Source: Halomonas campaniensis (lineage in GTDB: Bacteria; Pseudomonadota; Gammaproteobacteria; Pseudomonadales; Halomonadaceae). Taken from it: 64,000 nt of DNA. Position 1 is the stretch's first letter; each line of letters begins with the position of its first letter. The stretch spans positions 294,696 to 358,695 of the forward strand of contig NZ_JPUA01000034.1 in the NCBI RefSeq assembly GCF_002211105.1, written 5' to 3'. The notes beneath the pieces are model-generated. The model did not search any database. It worked only from the letters and a program-made list of their open reading frames with translations, and was not told the origin of the DNA. Shown in pieces: positions 1-9,040 of the stretch. The translations under genes were made by a program, and so were the position numbers.

Positions 1-1
1 T

Positions 2-2212
2 GCTGTCCGCACGTCGGAAAGTGTGCAGGCGCGTTTGGCTGAGTTAAACCAGGCGCTACCCGCGGGCATGAGCTCATCGATCCCCTTTAATACGGCCCCG
101 TTCGTTAAGGTTTCTATCGAGAAGGTCATCCATACCCTCATCGAGGCGATGGTACTGGTCTTCCTGGTGATGCTGCTGTTTCTACAGAACATCCGTTACA
201 CGCTGATTCCCGCACTGGTCGCGCCGATTGCGTTGTTGGGAACCTTCACGGTGATGCTGCTGGCAGGCTTCTCAATCAACGTGTTGACGATGTTTGGCAT
301 GGTGTTGGCGATTGGCATCATCGTCGATGACGCTATCGTGGTGGTCGAGAACGTTGAGCGCATCATGGCCAAAGAGGGATTGTCGCCAAAGGACGCCACC
401 ATCAAGGCGATGAAGGAAATTACTGGCGCGGTGGTGGGCATCACCCTGGTGTTGACGGTGGTGTTTATCCCGATGGCCTTCTCGAGTGGCTCGGTGGGCG
501 TGATTTACAAGCAATTCGCGCTGGCGATGGTGGTATCGATTCTGTTCTCGGCGTTTCTGGCGTTAACGCTAACACCTGCGCTATGCGCGACCCTTCTCAA
601 ACCCATTAAGCCGGGGCACCACGACAAAGGCGGTTTCTTCGGCTGGTTCAACCGGGCGCTTAACCGTATGACCGCCCGTTACGAATCGCGTGTGGGGCGG
701 CTCGTCGCCCGCAGCGGTCGGTTCATGCTGGTGTTTGTGGTCATTGCAGGCGTGCTGGTGTTCGCTTTTCGCCAGTTGCCTTCGGCTTTTCTGCCGGAAG
801 AAGATCAAGGTTATTTTATGACCAGTATCCAGTTGCCCGCCAATGCGACCACCGAGCGTACCTTGGATGTCGTCAAGGCGTATGAGGAGTACGTCATGGC
901 GCGCCCTGCCGTAGACGGCAATATGTCTATTTTGGGCTTCGGGTTCTCTGGGTCTGGCGCGAATACAGCGCTGACGTTCACCACGCTAAAGGATTGGGGG
1001 AAGCGCGACGGCGCCACGGCGTCGAGTGAAGCGGAAGTAGCTCAGGCAGCCATGAGTCAATTGAACGAAGGGACGGTGATGAGTATGTTGCCGCCTGCCA
1101 TTGATGAATTGGGCACCAAGTCCGGCTTTACGATGTTCTTGCAGGATCGACGCAACCAGGGGCCGGCCGCCCTCAAGGATGCCGAGACAACGCTGCTTGA
1201 ACTGACGGCGCAGAGCCAGGTAGTCAGCGACGTCTATTCCGACGGTCTACCGGAAGGTGCAAGCATTCGTCTTGATATTGATCGCCAGAAAGCCGAAGCG
1301 CTCGGCGTGTCGTTTGCCAACATTAGCGAAATCCTATCTACCGCGATGGGGTCGTCCTACATCAACGATTTCCCGAATGAGGGGCGGATGCAGCAGGTGA
1401 TTATGCAAGCGGATGCGTCGGCACGCATGCAGGTTGACGACGTGCTCAAGCTGCACGTGCGAAATAGCAGGGGCGGCATGGTGTCCCTGTCAGAGGTGGT
1501 GACTCCGGTGTGGGACGAAACTCCGCTACAAATGGTGCGCTACCTGGGCTATCCCGCCACCAGCATTTCCGGCAGTGCGGCGGCGGGGGCCTCCACGGGT
1601 GACGCCATGGCTGAAATGGAGCGTCTGGCGCAGCAACTTCCCCCCGGTTTCGCAGTGGCCTGGACGGGGCAGTCCCTTCAGGAGCGCCAGTCCGCTGCTC
1701 AGGCACCCATGCTGGTGGCGCTATCTATCCTGGCGGTGTTTCTGGTGTTGGCCGCTCTATATGAGAGCTGGACGATTCCGCTGTCGGTCATCCTGGTTGT
1801 GCCGCTGGGGTTGCTGGGGGCGGTGGCTGCTATGTTGCTGCGTGACCTGCCTAATGATGTTTTCTTCAAAGTCGGTATGGTCACCGTGATCGGACTGTCG
1901 GCGAAAAACGCGATCCTGATCGTTGAGTTCGCAAAACAGTTGCGTGAGCAAGGTAAAGGGCTGATGGAGGCCGCGGTGGAAGCCGCTAGCCTGCGCCTGC
2001 GCCCGATTCTTATGACCTCACTCGCTTTCGGCTTAGGGGTGGTGCCGTTGATGGTTGCGTTTGGCGCCAGTGCCAAAACCCAGCATGCGATAGGCACGGG
2101 CGTTTTCGGCGGCATGGTTAGCGGAACGCTTCTGGTAATTCTCTTTGTTCCGGTGTTCTTCGTTTTCGTGATGGGCCTTCAGGAGCGCGTTAATGGCCGG
2201 CGAGCCTCATAA
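2..2212 (+). CDS. RND efflux pump permease, HAE1/AcrB type (5' truncated by window edge)
   Basis: This is the C-terminal part of an inner-membrane proton-driven drug exporter of the AcrB/MexB family. The frame is open from base 2 (AVRTSESV...), so the true start lies upstream of the window; about 735 residues are visible of a family length near 1040. The visible part starts just before TM2-TM4, with the proton-relay motif IIVDDAIVVVENVER and, later, the lysine of GLSAKNAILIVEF. The porter loop between the two membrane blocks is complete. The partner membrane-fusion protein is presumably upstream. The DHA2 MFS gene follows 38 nt downstream on the same strand, so the two exporters may be co-transcribed (inference). 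Confidence 0.95.
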   Translation, partial: AVRTSESVQARLAELNQALPAGMSSSIPFNTAPFVKVSIEKVIHTLIEAMVLVFLVMLLFLQNIRYTLIPALVAPIALLGTFTVMLLAGFSINVLTMFGMVLAIGIIVDDAIVVVENVERIMAKEGLSPKDATIKAMKEITGAVVGITLVLTVVFIPMAFSSGSVGVIYKQFALAMVVSILFSAFLALTLTPALCATLLKPIKPGHHDKGGFFGWFNRALNRMTARYESRVGRLVARSGRFMLVFVVIAGVLVFAFRQLPSAFLPEEDQGYFMTSIQLPANATTERTLDVVKAYEEYVMARPAVDGNMSILGFGFSGSGANTALTFTTLKDWGKRDGATASSEAEVAQAAMSQLNEGTVMSMLPPAIDELGTKSGFTMFLQDRRNQGPAALKDAETTLLELTAQSQVVSDVYSDGLPEGASIRLDIDRQKAEALGVSFANISEILSTAMGSSYINDFPNEGRMQQVIMQADASARMQVDDVLKLHVRNSRGGMVSLSEVVTPVWDETPLQMVRYLGYPATSISGSAAAGASTGDAMAEMERLAQQLPPGFAVAWTGQSLQERQSAAQAPMLVALSILAVFLVLAALYESWTIPLSVILVVPLGLLGAVAAMLLRDLPNDVFFKVGMVTVIGLSAKNAILIVEFAKQLREQGKGLMEAAVEAASLRLRPILMTSLAFGLGVVPLMVAFGASAKTQHAIGTGVFGGMVSGTLLVILFVPVFFVFVMGLQERVNGRRAS

Positions 2213-2250
2213 CGGGAAGTTATATCCATTATTCAGGAGTTAAGTGGCTA

Positions 2251-3765
2251 ATGCTTGCTGCTATCCCACAACGGTGGCTGGTTCTGTTTGCCGTCATGCT
2301 GGCGTTCCTGCCTGTTGTCATCGATATGACGATTCTGCACGTCGCGGTACCGGTGCTGACGCCAGCGCTAGGTGCCACTGGCACCGAAGTGCTGTGGATC
2401 ATCGATATTTATCCGCTGCTGATGGCGGGCCTGCTGGTGCCGATGGGCACGCTGGCTGACCGAGTTGGTACGCGCCGTGTGCTGCTGACCGGGCTCTTGG
2501 TGTTCGGAGTGGCGTCACTACTGGCGGCATTCTCGACGACACCCGCCATGTTGATCGGTGCTCGAGTGCTGCTCGCCATGGGCGGATCGATGATCATGCC
2601 CTGCGTTCTGGGTGTTATCCGCAAAACCTTCGAAGACGAGCGCGAGCGTGCGATGGCGCTTGGCTTATGGGGAACGGTGGGGGCCGCAGGTGCGGCTGTG
2701 GGCCCATTGATTGGTGGTGCCTTGCTTGAGCATTACTGGTGGGGCTCGGTATTCCTGATCAATGTGCCGATCATGCTAGTGGTGGTGGCGGTCGTCTATG
2801 GTCTGTTGCCGCGCCGCGAGGCAACGACACCAGGCAAGTGGTCTTTCGGCCAGGCGTTGATTTTGCTTGTTGGCATTATCTCGGTGGTCTACGGCATCAA
2901 GTCCGGGATGGGAGCAGGGCAGCCACTATGGCGTGCAGGGTTGGTGCTCTTCTTGGGGTTAGCGATGCTGGCCTGGTTTACACGTATCCAGTTGCGTTCG
3001 GCGGTACCGATGCTGGACTTATCACTCTTTCGCCATCCGGCCATTGTCGTAGGTATGGTGATGGCGCTAGTGGCCTCCGGCGCACTGGCAGGGGTCGAGC
3101 TGACGCTGGCGCAAGAGCTGCAATATGTGTTGGGCAAGACACCGCTGCAGGCCGGTCTGTTCATGGTGCCGATCATGGCGGCGGCTGCCATCGGTGGGCC
3201 CGTTGCAGGTTACCTGTCCAACCGATTTGGCTTACGGCTGGTGGCCAGTATGTCGATGGCGTTAGCGGCAGCCGCGTTGGGCTACTTGGCGCAGGCTGAC
3301 TTCCACGCGCCTGACTGGACAGTGCCAACAGCCCTGGCCGTACTGGGGCTAACCTTGAGCATTGGCCTGACCGCTTCCTCGATTGCCATCATGGGGGCAG
3401 TGGATGCCAGTAAAGGAGGAGCAGCAGGCTCTTTGGAAGCCACCGGCTACGAATTGGGCAGCGGGCTCGGCATCACCCTGTTTGGGGTTTTCATGGCGAG
3501 CGTCTATACCAGCACTATTGTACTGCCCCCACACTTGGAGCCAGCCCTCGGTGCACAGGCAGCGCGCTCAATGAGCGACAGCATCGTTGTGGCACAAGGG
3601 CTGGCTGCAGATCAGGCGGATGCACTCATCATGGCCGCAAAGGAGGCGTTCTCCACCACGCACTCGATCCTGCTAACAGCTGCTGCGACTCTCATCGCCT
3701 TGCTGTCGGTGGTGGTTTTTCTGATGCTGGGTAGCCACCCAGAAAAGGTGGGTGCGCACGAGTGA
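2251..3765 (+). CDS. MFS multidrug exporter, DHA2 family (SmvA/QacA-like, 14 TM)
   Basis: A 504-residue major facilitator superfamily protein, the usual length for 14-TM DHA2 drug:proton antiporters that expel cationic dyes and quaternary ammonium compounds. The N terminus has TM1 ending in VIDMTILHVAVP, the family motif WIIDIYPLLMAGLLVPMG and motif A (GTLADRVGTRRVLL). Motif C-like glycines (GAAGAAVGPLIGG) follow in TM5. The ATG is preceded by AGGAG about 12 nt upstream. It directly follows the RND gene, so the unit could be a two-pump efflux operon. Substrate cannot be read from sequence. Confidence 0.9.
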   Translation: MLAAIPQRWLVLFAVMLAFLPVVIDMTILHVAVPVLTPALGATGTEVLWIIDIYPLLMAGLLVPMGTLADRVGTRRVLLTGLLVFGVASLLAAFSTTPAMLIGARVLLAMGGSMIMPCVLGVIRKTFEDERERAMALGLWGTVGAAGAAVGPLIGGALLEHYWWGSVFLINVPIMLVVVAVVYGLLPRREATTPGKWSFGQALILLVGIISVVYGIKSGMGAGQPLWRAGLVLFLGLAMLAWFTRIQLRSAVPMLDLSLFRHPAIVVGMVMALVASGALAGVELTLAQELQYVLGKTPLQAGLFMVPIMAAAAIGGPVAGYLSNRFGLRLVASMSMALAAAALGYLAQADFHAPDWTVPTALAVLGLTLSIGLTASSIAIMGAVDASKGGAAGSLEATGYELGSGLGITLFGVFMASVYTSTIVLPPHLEPALGAQAARSMSDSIVVAQGLAADQADALIMAAKEAFSTTHSILLTAAATLIALLSVVVFLMLGSHPEKVGAHE

Positions 3766-3920
3766 TGTTGGTTGGGCACTGGTGCATCCATGCGGTACTA
3801 GCCCTGGTGTTAGCTGTCAAGGTAGGCGTGGTGGGTTGCCTTGGCGGCCTCATATGGCGGCATTACTGGACGCGCAAAACTTCCCAAATTTAACGAGTGA
3901 AAGCGCTACCTGATTTAAGC

Positions 3921-4856
3921 TCAGCGTTTCCCGGCAGACTGTGATTGCATTGAGCTTGCGAGTACTTTCCACAGGTGTTCAGCGGCAGGAGTGAATCTTC
4001 TTCCTTGGCTACGGATGAGGTGGCAGGTAGCGGTATGCGATAAAGGGTGCTCGACAGGGATCGCAACAATATCACCACGATCCACCAATGGACGGGCAGA
4101 TTGCCGCGTCATGAAGGCAATACCTAGACCTGATATTGCGAGGGCAATAGCCGTTGAAAAATGATTGCACTGGTAAGCGGGCAGGGGGGCTAGGTGATGG
4201 CTGCTGAACATCTCATTAATGTACTGTTGGATGCCGAATTGTTCAGCCATAAAGATCAATCGCTGGGAGGCCAGGATTTCAAGCGTAATAGCTTCAAGGC
4301 CTGCCAAAGTATGATGTGGCGGCACTATGGCGCATATGGGGCCGCGGTTAAAACTGCGAACCATGACCGGAGGATCGCCTAATGGACCAAAGCTGATCGC
4401 CATGTCCACTTTGCCCCGTAGCATCATGTTGATTGTTTCACTCATGTTGCCAGAGTGAATATCGACAAACACATCAGGGTAATCTGCACTGAACTGTTGG
4501 AGAGGCCCTTCCACAAATTCACTGATCATACCCTGCCCGACCCGTAGGCTGACACTGCCTCGACGCAAGTGGCGCATATCCTGCAGTGTCTCGGCTAACT
4601 GACGCCGCCGATAGAGCATTTCTCGGTGGTGCTCAATCAGTAGCTTTCCCGCCTGGGTCACCGCGACGTTCCTTCCCTGTTTTTCGAGCAAGGGAATTTG
4701 CAGGTGGCGCTCAAGCAGTGCTATTTGACGGCTGATGGCCGAAGGGTTGACGCCGACTGACTCGGCAGCCGCTCTAATCCCCCCTTGGAGGGCAACCTCG
4801 TAAAGGTAAGCCAGTCGATGTTCGGTAATACCCTGGTCTATGCGTTGTTGCACCAT
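3921..4856 (-). CDS. LysR-family transcriptional regulator
   Basis: A 311-residue LysR-type regulator. The winged HTH is near residues 14-75 (LAYLYEVALQGGIRAAAESV, then NPSAISRQIALLERHL), followed by the periplasmic-binding-like effector domain (RVGQGMISEFVEGPL, IDIHSGNMSETINMM-type). It is divergent from the M20 peptidase gene with about 170 nt between the two starts, and that gap holds an inverted repeat CGTTGC-N7-GCAACG. The classical arrangement suggests it controls the peptidase/YfcC unit (inference). The inducer is unknown. Confidence 0.92.
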   Translation of the reverse strand: MVQQRIDQGITEHRLAYLYEVALQGGIRAAAESVGVNPSAISRQIALLERHLQIPLLEKQGRNVAVTQAGKLLIEHHREMLYRRRQLAETLQDMRHLRRGSVSLRVGQGMISEFVEGPLQQFSADYPDVFVDIHSGNMSETINMMLRGKVDMAISFGPLGDPPVMVRSFNRGPICAIVPPHHTLAGLEAITLEILASQRLIFMAEQFGIQQYINEMFSSHHLAPLPAYQCNHFSTAIALAISGLGIAFMTRQSARPLVDRGDIVAIPVEHPLSHTATCHLIRSQGRRFTPAAEHLWKVLASSMQSQSAGKR

Positions 4857-4884
4857 TCTCTCTATCCTTCACCTGCTTCTTAAC

Positions 4885-4903
4885 CGTTGCTTTGAACGCA
4901 ACG
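4885..4903. promoter_or_regulatory. Candidate LysR operator (CGTTGC-N7-GCAACG)
   Basis: A perfect 6-bp inverted repeat with a 7-nt spacer lies between the divergent LysR gene (start 4856) and the M20 peptidase (start 5029). A second short palindrome, ACAACGTTGT, is at 4971-4980. Position and symmetry fit a LysR regulatory binding site and activation site pair; the assignment is inference. Confidence 0.45.
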
Positions 4904-5028
4904 ATTCGGCTGCGCGCTTCTTATTCTTTCCTTGTTACGCCCCTCACATACTGACCGTGCGCTTAATAGCACAACGTTGTTTTGGGTTGCTGCTGTTTAG
5001 AGGCTGTCATTCTTACTTGAGAGGCTAT

Positions 5029-6153
5029 ATGAATACCCTTCACGCTTATCTGCAAGAGCATCAGCGTTCTATTCTCGATGATATTGAAGCGTTGGTACGT
5101 GCTGAATCGCCATCCCATGATAAAGCCGCGGTAGACGCCTGTGGTCAATTGTTGCGCCAGTTATTTCAAGAACGGCTCCAATGTCAGGCGGAAACGTTCC
5201 CACAAACTGAAAAGGGCGATCATCTTGGCTTCACGCTAGGAGAGGGAGATCGTCAAATTCTTATTTTGGGGCATTTCGATACTGTTTGGGATATCGGTCG
5301 GCTCGCTATCCGCTGTGAGAAGGACAAGTTTTACGGTCCCGGCATTCTGGATATGAAAGCCGGTATTGTTCAAGCCATTTGGGCTGTCAAAGCACTCGTT
5401 GAGCTTGATGCGCTTCCCAATGCCCGTATTCGTTTTCTATGTACCAGTGACGAGGAGCTAGGTAGCCCTACTTCGCGGCAACGCATTGAGACGGAGTCGA
5501 TGGCTAGCGATGTGGTGCTGGTGGTTGAACCTGCCACGGCGAATGGCAGCGCTTTGAAAACGGCACGTAAAGGCTCGGGACGCTTTTATATGCATATAAC
5601 AGGTAAAGCGGCTCATGCGGGCAATAACCCTGAAGAGGGGGTGAGTGCAATTGAGGAGTTGTCCCACCAAGTTCAGTACTTACATAGCCTGGCCGACGCC
5701 CGGCTGGGAACCACAGTGAATGTTGGGATGGTACGTGGCGGTGGCCCGTTGAATGTTGTGCCTGAGAAAGCCGAGTTAGGCATTGATGTTCGGGTAACGA
5801 CGCTGGAAGAAGCCGAGCGACTCTACAATGCCATTTATCAAAGTACCCCATTTCATCCCAGCGTAACGCTAACCGTGAGCGGTGACATGACGCGCCCGCC
5901 GATGGAACGCACACATGCTACGGCTCGTTTGTTTGAACTTGCCCAGCATGCTGCTGGTGAATTCGGCATTGAGCTTACGGAGGCCTCGGTAGGCGGAGGA
6001 AGCGACGGCAATTTCGCTGCAGCCAAAGGTATTCCCACCCTGGATGGGCTGGGGGCAACCGGCGCTGCCCCCCATGCGGAATATGAGCATATTGAAATAG
6101 CCTCCATTGTACCGCGTGCGGCAATCCTGGCGGCGCTGATACGGGAGGTCTGA
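5029..6153 (+). CDS. M20-family metallopeptidase (carboxypeptidase G2-like)
   Basis: A 374-residue zinc metallopeptidase of the M20/ArgE/DapE/CPG2 group, which cleaves N-acyl or peptide bonds next to a C-terminal amino acid, often glutamate. The metal ligands are visible in order: GHFDTVW, GILDMKAG, the catalytic DEELGS, VVEPA, and a C-terminal histidine in APHAEYEH. The dimerisation domain (KGSGRFYMHITGKAAHAGNN) is present. I place the start at the ATG at 5029, behind a GAGAGG ribosome site; the frame is open further upstream to 4840 but that stretch reads like leader sequence. The YfcC carrier follows 43 nt downstream, so uptake and hydrolysis of a carboxylated amide or dipeptide is likely (inference). 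Confidence 0.92.
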   Translation: MNTLHAYLQEHQRSILDDIEALVRAESPSHDKAAVDACGQLLRQLFQERLQCQAETFPQTEKGDHLGFTLGEGDRQILILGHFDTVWDIGRLAIRCEKDKFYGPGILDMKAGIVQAIWAVKALVELDALPNARIRFLCTSDEELGSPTSRQRIETESMASDVVLVVEPATANGSALKTARKGSGRFYMHITGKAAHAGNNPEEGVSAIEELSHQVQYLHSLADARLGTTVNVGMVRGGGPLNVVPEKAELGIDVRVTTLEEAERLYNAIYQSTPFHPSVTLTVSGDMTRPPMERTHATARLFELAQHAAGEFGIELTEASVGGGSDGNFAAAKGIPTLDGLGATGAAPHAEYEHIEIASIVPRAAILAALIREV

Positions 6154-6196
6154 TAAGCCATTCTGCCGTTTATCAGTCTGTTTAATAAATAACTAT

Positions 6197-7618
6197 ATGA
6201 ATAAATATTCAGGAAATTTCAACGTGAAAACTAGATCAACGCAAAGAATGGCCATGCCCGATGCCTTTGTGATTCTGTTTGGGTTATTACTAGTGGCTTG
6301 GCTATTAAGTTTCTTTATTCCCTCGGGCCAGTTTGAGCGAACCACAGAGGGGCGACCTACGGTTATTCCCGGCAGCTTTCATCTGGTGGAGTCTAGCGCC
6401 CTTAATTTTTTCGATATTTTTCTTTCTATTCAGAATGGTTTTATCAGCTCAGCAAACCTCATTGCTTTAGTGCTGGTAATGGGCGGCGCGATTGCTGTCG
6501 TTGAGTCCACTGGCGCGATCAATGCCGGTATCAAAAGCTTGGTTGATAAAGCCCGGGGACGTAAATATCTGCTTGCGATTGTGGTGTCTTTTGTATTTGG
6601 CGTGGTATCTGCCATTGGCGTTGGGTCGAATGCCGTCATTGCCTTTATTCCGCTGGGTATCGTGTTGGCTCGAGCGCTTAAGTTAGATGCGATTGCGGGA
6701 ATAGCCATTGTCTATCTGGGCTATTTCTCCGGCTCAGCGGCTGCTGTTTTCGATCCTATTACGCTGGGGATTGCTCAATCCATAGCAGGGCTACCGCTAT
6801 TTTCTGGCGCGCCGCTTAGGGTGGCGCTATTTTTCGTGCTGCTGGCAGTGACAATTGCTTATGTGTGTCGGTATATCAAACGCATTAGCGATGATCCCGC
6901 CCGTAGTTTGATGGGGAATCAGCCCTTTAGCACTGAAGCCATTGGATCCGATGATGAGAACTTAACGTTTGCGCGCCGGCATCTGGTCATTTTAAGCTTC
7001 TTTGTTGCCTGCCTGGCGGTTTTTATTTATGGCTCTTTAGGGTTGGGGTGGGGCGTTAATGAGCTTTCAGCCATCTTTATGATCAATGGGATAGGAAGCG
7101 CTGCGCTCGCTCGCTTCTCGCCTAATGAGTTTGTGCAAATATTCATGAAGGGTGCCAAAGGTATGCTATATGGTGCCTTTATTATTGGCATCGCCAAAGG
7201 CATTACGGTGCTAATGGCCGAGGGGATGATTCTTGATACGGTAGTGAATTCAATTTTTGTGCCCTTGAGTACGCTTCCCTCCATGTTGGGTGCGCTTGCT
7301 GTCTTTGTATTCAATCTCTTTTTCAACTTTCTGGTGCCTTCTGGGAGCGGTCAGGCAGCGGTGGTAATGCCGATTTTGACGCCGCTTGCGGATATGCTCG
7401 ATATCACTCGGCAAACGGCGGTGATTGCCTTCAAGCTTGGCGACGGGATCACCAATATTATTACGCCGACATCGGGTGTGCTGATGTCTGTGCTCGCTGT
7501 GGGCGGCGTACCATGGAGTAACTGGGTGCGTTTCGCGTTTCCGTTGGTATGCCTCTGGACGCTAGTGGGCATCGCCTTTGTCGTTATCGCGGTGTTGATT
7601 AACTACGGGCCGTTCTAA
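6197..7618 (+). CDS. YfcC-family membrane carrier (DcuC/C4-dicarboxylate or amino-acid type), copy 1
   Basis: A 473-residue polytopic membrane protein of the YfcC/DcuC family (PF03606), related to anaerobic C4-dicarboxylate carriers and arginine/ornithine antiporters. Seen directly: FIPSGQFERTTEGR after TM1, GGAIAVVESTGAINAGI, the re-entrant-like segment VPSGSGQAAVVMPILTPLAD and the C-terminal GDGITNIITPTSGVLM. It sits between the M20 peptidase and the M24-like gene on the same strand, so its substrate is probably what one of these enzymes acts on. A second copy with the same motifs is at 9041. No substrate is assignable from sequence. Confidence 0.9.
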   Translation: MNKYSGNFNVKTRSTQRMAMPDAFVILFGLLLVAWLLSFFIPSGQFERTTEGRPTVIPGSFHLVESSALNFFDIFLSIQNGFISSANLIALVLVMGGAIAVVESTGAINAGIKSLVDKARGRKYLLAIVVSFVFGVVSAIGVGSNAVIAFIPLGIVLARALKLDAIAGIAIVYLGYFSGSAAAVFDPITLGIAQSIAGLPLFSGAPLRVALFFVLLAVTIAYVCRYIKRISDDPARSLMGNQPFSTEAIGSDDENLTFARRHLVILSFFVACLAVFIYGSLGLGWGVNELSAIFMINGIGSAALARFSPNEFVQIFMKGAKGMLYGAFIIGIAKGITVLMAEGMILDTVVNSIFVPLSTLPSMLGALAVFVFNLFFNFLVPSGSGQAAVVMPILTPLADMLDITRQTAVIAFKLGDGITNIITPTSGVLMSVLAVGGVPWSNWVRFAFPLVCLWTLVGIAFVVIAVLINYGPF

Positions 7619-7805
7619 ACAGGTGTAGGAATACGTCTGTCAGCATTGCCATATATTGGCCATAAATAGCCAAGCTGTTCAAATTGAGCGGCTTGGCCAA
7701 CAATCAATGATATTTATAAAATATCGAATGACATTTATATAGTATTTTACCCTCACATGAGGGCGCTGGTAGCTTCCTGAAGTGGTTAACTCAGGAGCTA
7801 GTAAT

Positions 7806-8987
7806 ATGATTTTAGAAATTTCTGTTTCAGAAATTAAATCCAGGCAAGAAAAGTTTTTAACCAACCTTAAAAATAATCACTGCGATGCAGCGTTGCTTTT
7901 TAGTGTTACTGATATTTTTTATCTTACAGGATTTAATTTCCGTCCCTCAGAAAGACCAATTGCTCTTATTGCAGATGCGCAGGGCGTTTTCAGCTTATTT
8001 GTGCCACGCATGGAGGTAGAGCATGCACAAGAATACGCCGTTATCAGCACCACTTACGATTATCCTGAGTACCCCGGCACTACCCATCCGATGGAGTATC
8101 TTAAAAAGGTACTTCAGGATAAAAGCTTTGATTCTTTAAGTGTTGGTCTTGATGCTGAGGGATATGGATCAGCAAAGGGCTATGCGGGACCGTCAATTAC
8201 TTCTCTGATCACGTTTGCTAGCAAGGTGTCTATCAAGGGACTCGTTGAAGAGCAGCGCTATATTAAATCATCAGCGGAAATAGAGCTGATTAAAGAGTCG
8301 GCACGATGGGGAAATTTGGCGCATAGTTTGCTGGCTAAGTATACCCATACGGGCGGTCGCGAAATGGAAGCGGAAAGCCGTGCCACCCAGGAAGCGACCA
8401 AAGCGATGTTTGAAACCCTGGGGGCCGGATATCGGCCCTACGGATCTCCCGCGCATGCATTTTATCGTGGTCAGATTGGCCCGCATTCGGCTTTCCCACA
8501 CTCGCAAAACCAGAACGCTATGTTCAAAAAAGGATTCAATGTTGTCTCGCAGGCGGCCTGTGATGTTTGGGGCTATAAGAGCGAACTTGAACGCACCATG
8601 TTTATTGAAGAAGCAACAAAAGAGCAAGAAACATTCTTCAATCATATGTACGAAGCGCAGGAAGTTGCTTTTAGAACTATCAAGCCGGGTGTTCCCGCTT
8701 CGAAAGTAGAAGAAGAGGTGCAGCGGTACTTTAAGGATCACGGCTTGACGCAATATGTTAAACATCATACCGGCCATAACATGGGACTTTTAAATCACGA
8801 GGCGCCGTTTTTCGACCTGGGGGATCACACTCTGCTTGAACCTGGGATGGTCTTTTCCGTTGAGCCGGGACTGTATGTCGATGGCCTGGGAGCTTTCCGG
8901 CACTCCGACACTGTTGTGGTAACAGAAACGGGTATGGATATGATCACTTACTTTCCAAGAGACTTCGAGTCACTGATCATCGGTTAA
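7806..8987 (+). CDS. M24-fold hydrolase, creatinase-like (metal ligands missing)
   Basis: A 393-residue protein with the two-domain aminopeptidase P/creatinase architecture: N-terminal creatinase_N domain (about residues 1-155) and a C-terminal pita-bread fold. The ATG at 7806 follows AGGAG by 8 nt. Canonical metallo-members carry two aspartates in the D-x10-D motif; here the aligned residues are Q249 and E260 (VVSQAACDVWGYKSELERT), and the last glutamate position is S367 in FRHSDT. H324 (HTGHNMG) and E353 (SVEPGLY) remain. Creatinase, which needs no metal, shows the same pattern, including the ALERT/ELERT signature. It may therefore hydrolyse a guanidino or amidino compound without metal (inference) instead of acting as an Xaa-Pro peptidase. 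Confidence 0.85.
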   Translation: MILEISVSEIKSRQEKFLTNLKNNHCDAALLFSVTDIFYLTGFNFRPSERPIALIADAQGVFSLFVPRMEVEHAQEYAVISTTYDYPEYPGTTHPMEYLKKVLQDKSFDSLSVGLDAEGYGSAKGYAGPSITSLITFASKVSIKGLVEEQRYIKSSAEIELIKESARWGNLAHSLLAKYTHTGGREMEAESRATQEATKAMFETLGAGYRPYGSPAHAFYRGQIGPHSAFPHSQNQNAMFKKGFNVVSQAACDVWGYKSELERTMFIEEATKEQETFFNHMYEAQEVAFRTIKPGVPASKVEEEVQRYFKDHGLTQYVKHHTGHNMGLLNHEAPFFDLGDHTLLEPGMVFSVEPGLYVDGLGAFRHSDTVVVTETGMDMITYFPRDFESLIIG

Positions 8988-9040
8988 TTATCAGTAGGGT
9001 GAGGCTTTTTGCTTGCTCTTATAAGTTTTAGGGAGGGAAA

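Noticed and set aside
7669-7697. GCCAAGC...GCTTGGC hairpin after the first YfcC gene
   Set aside because: Seven-bp arms with no T run; it could be chance and is not convincing as a terminator.
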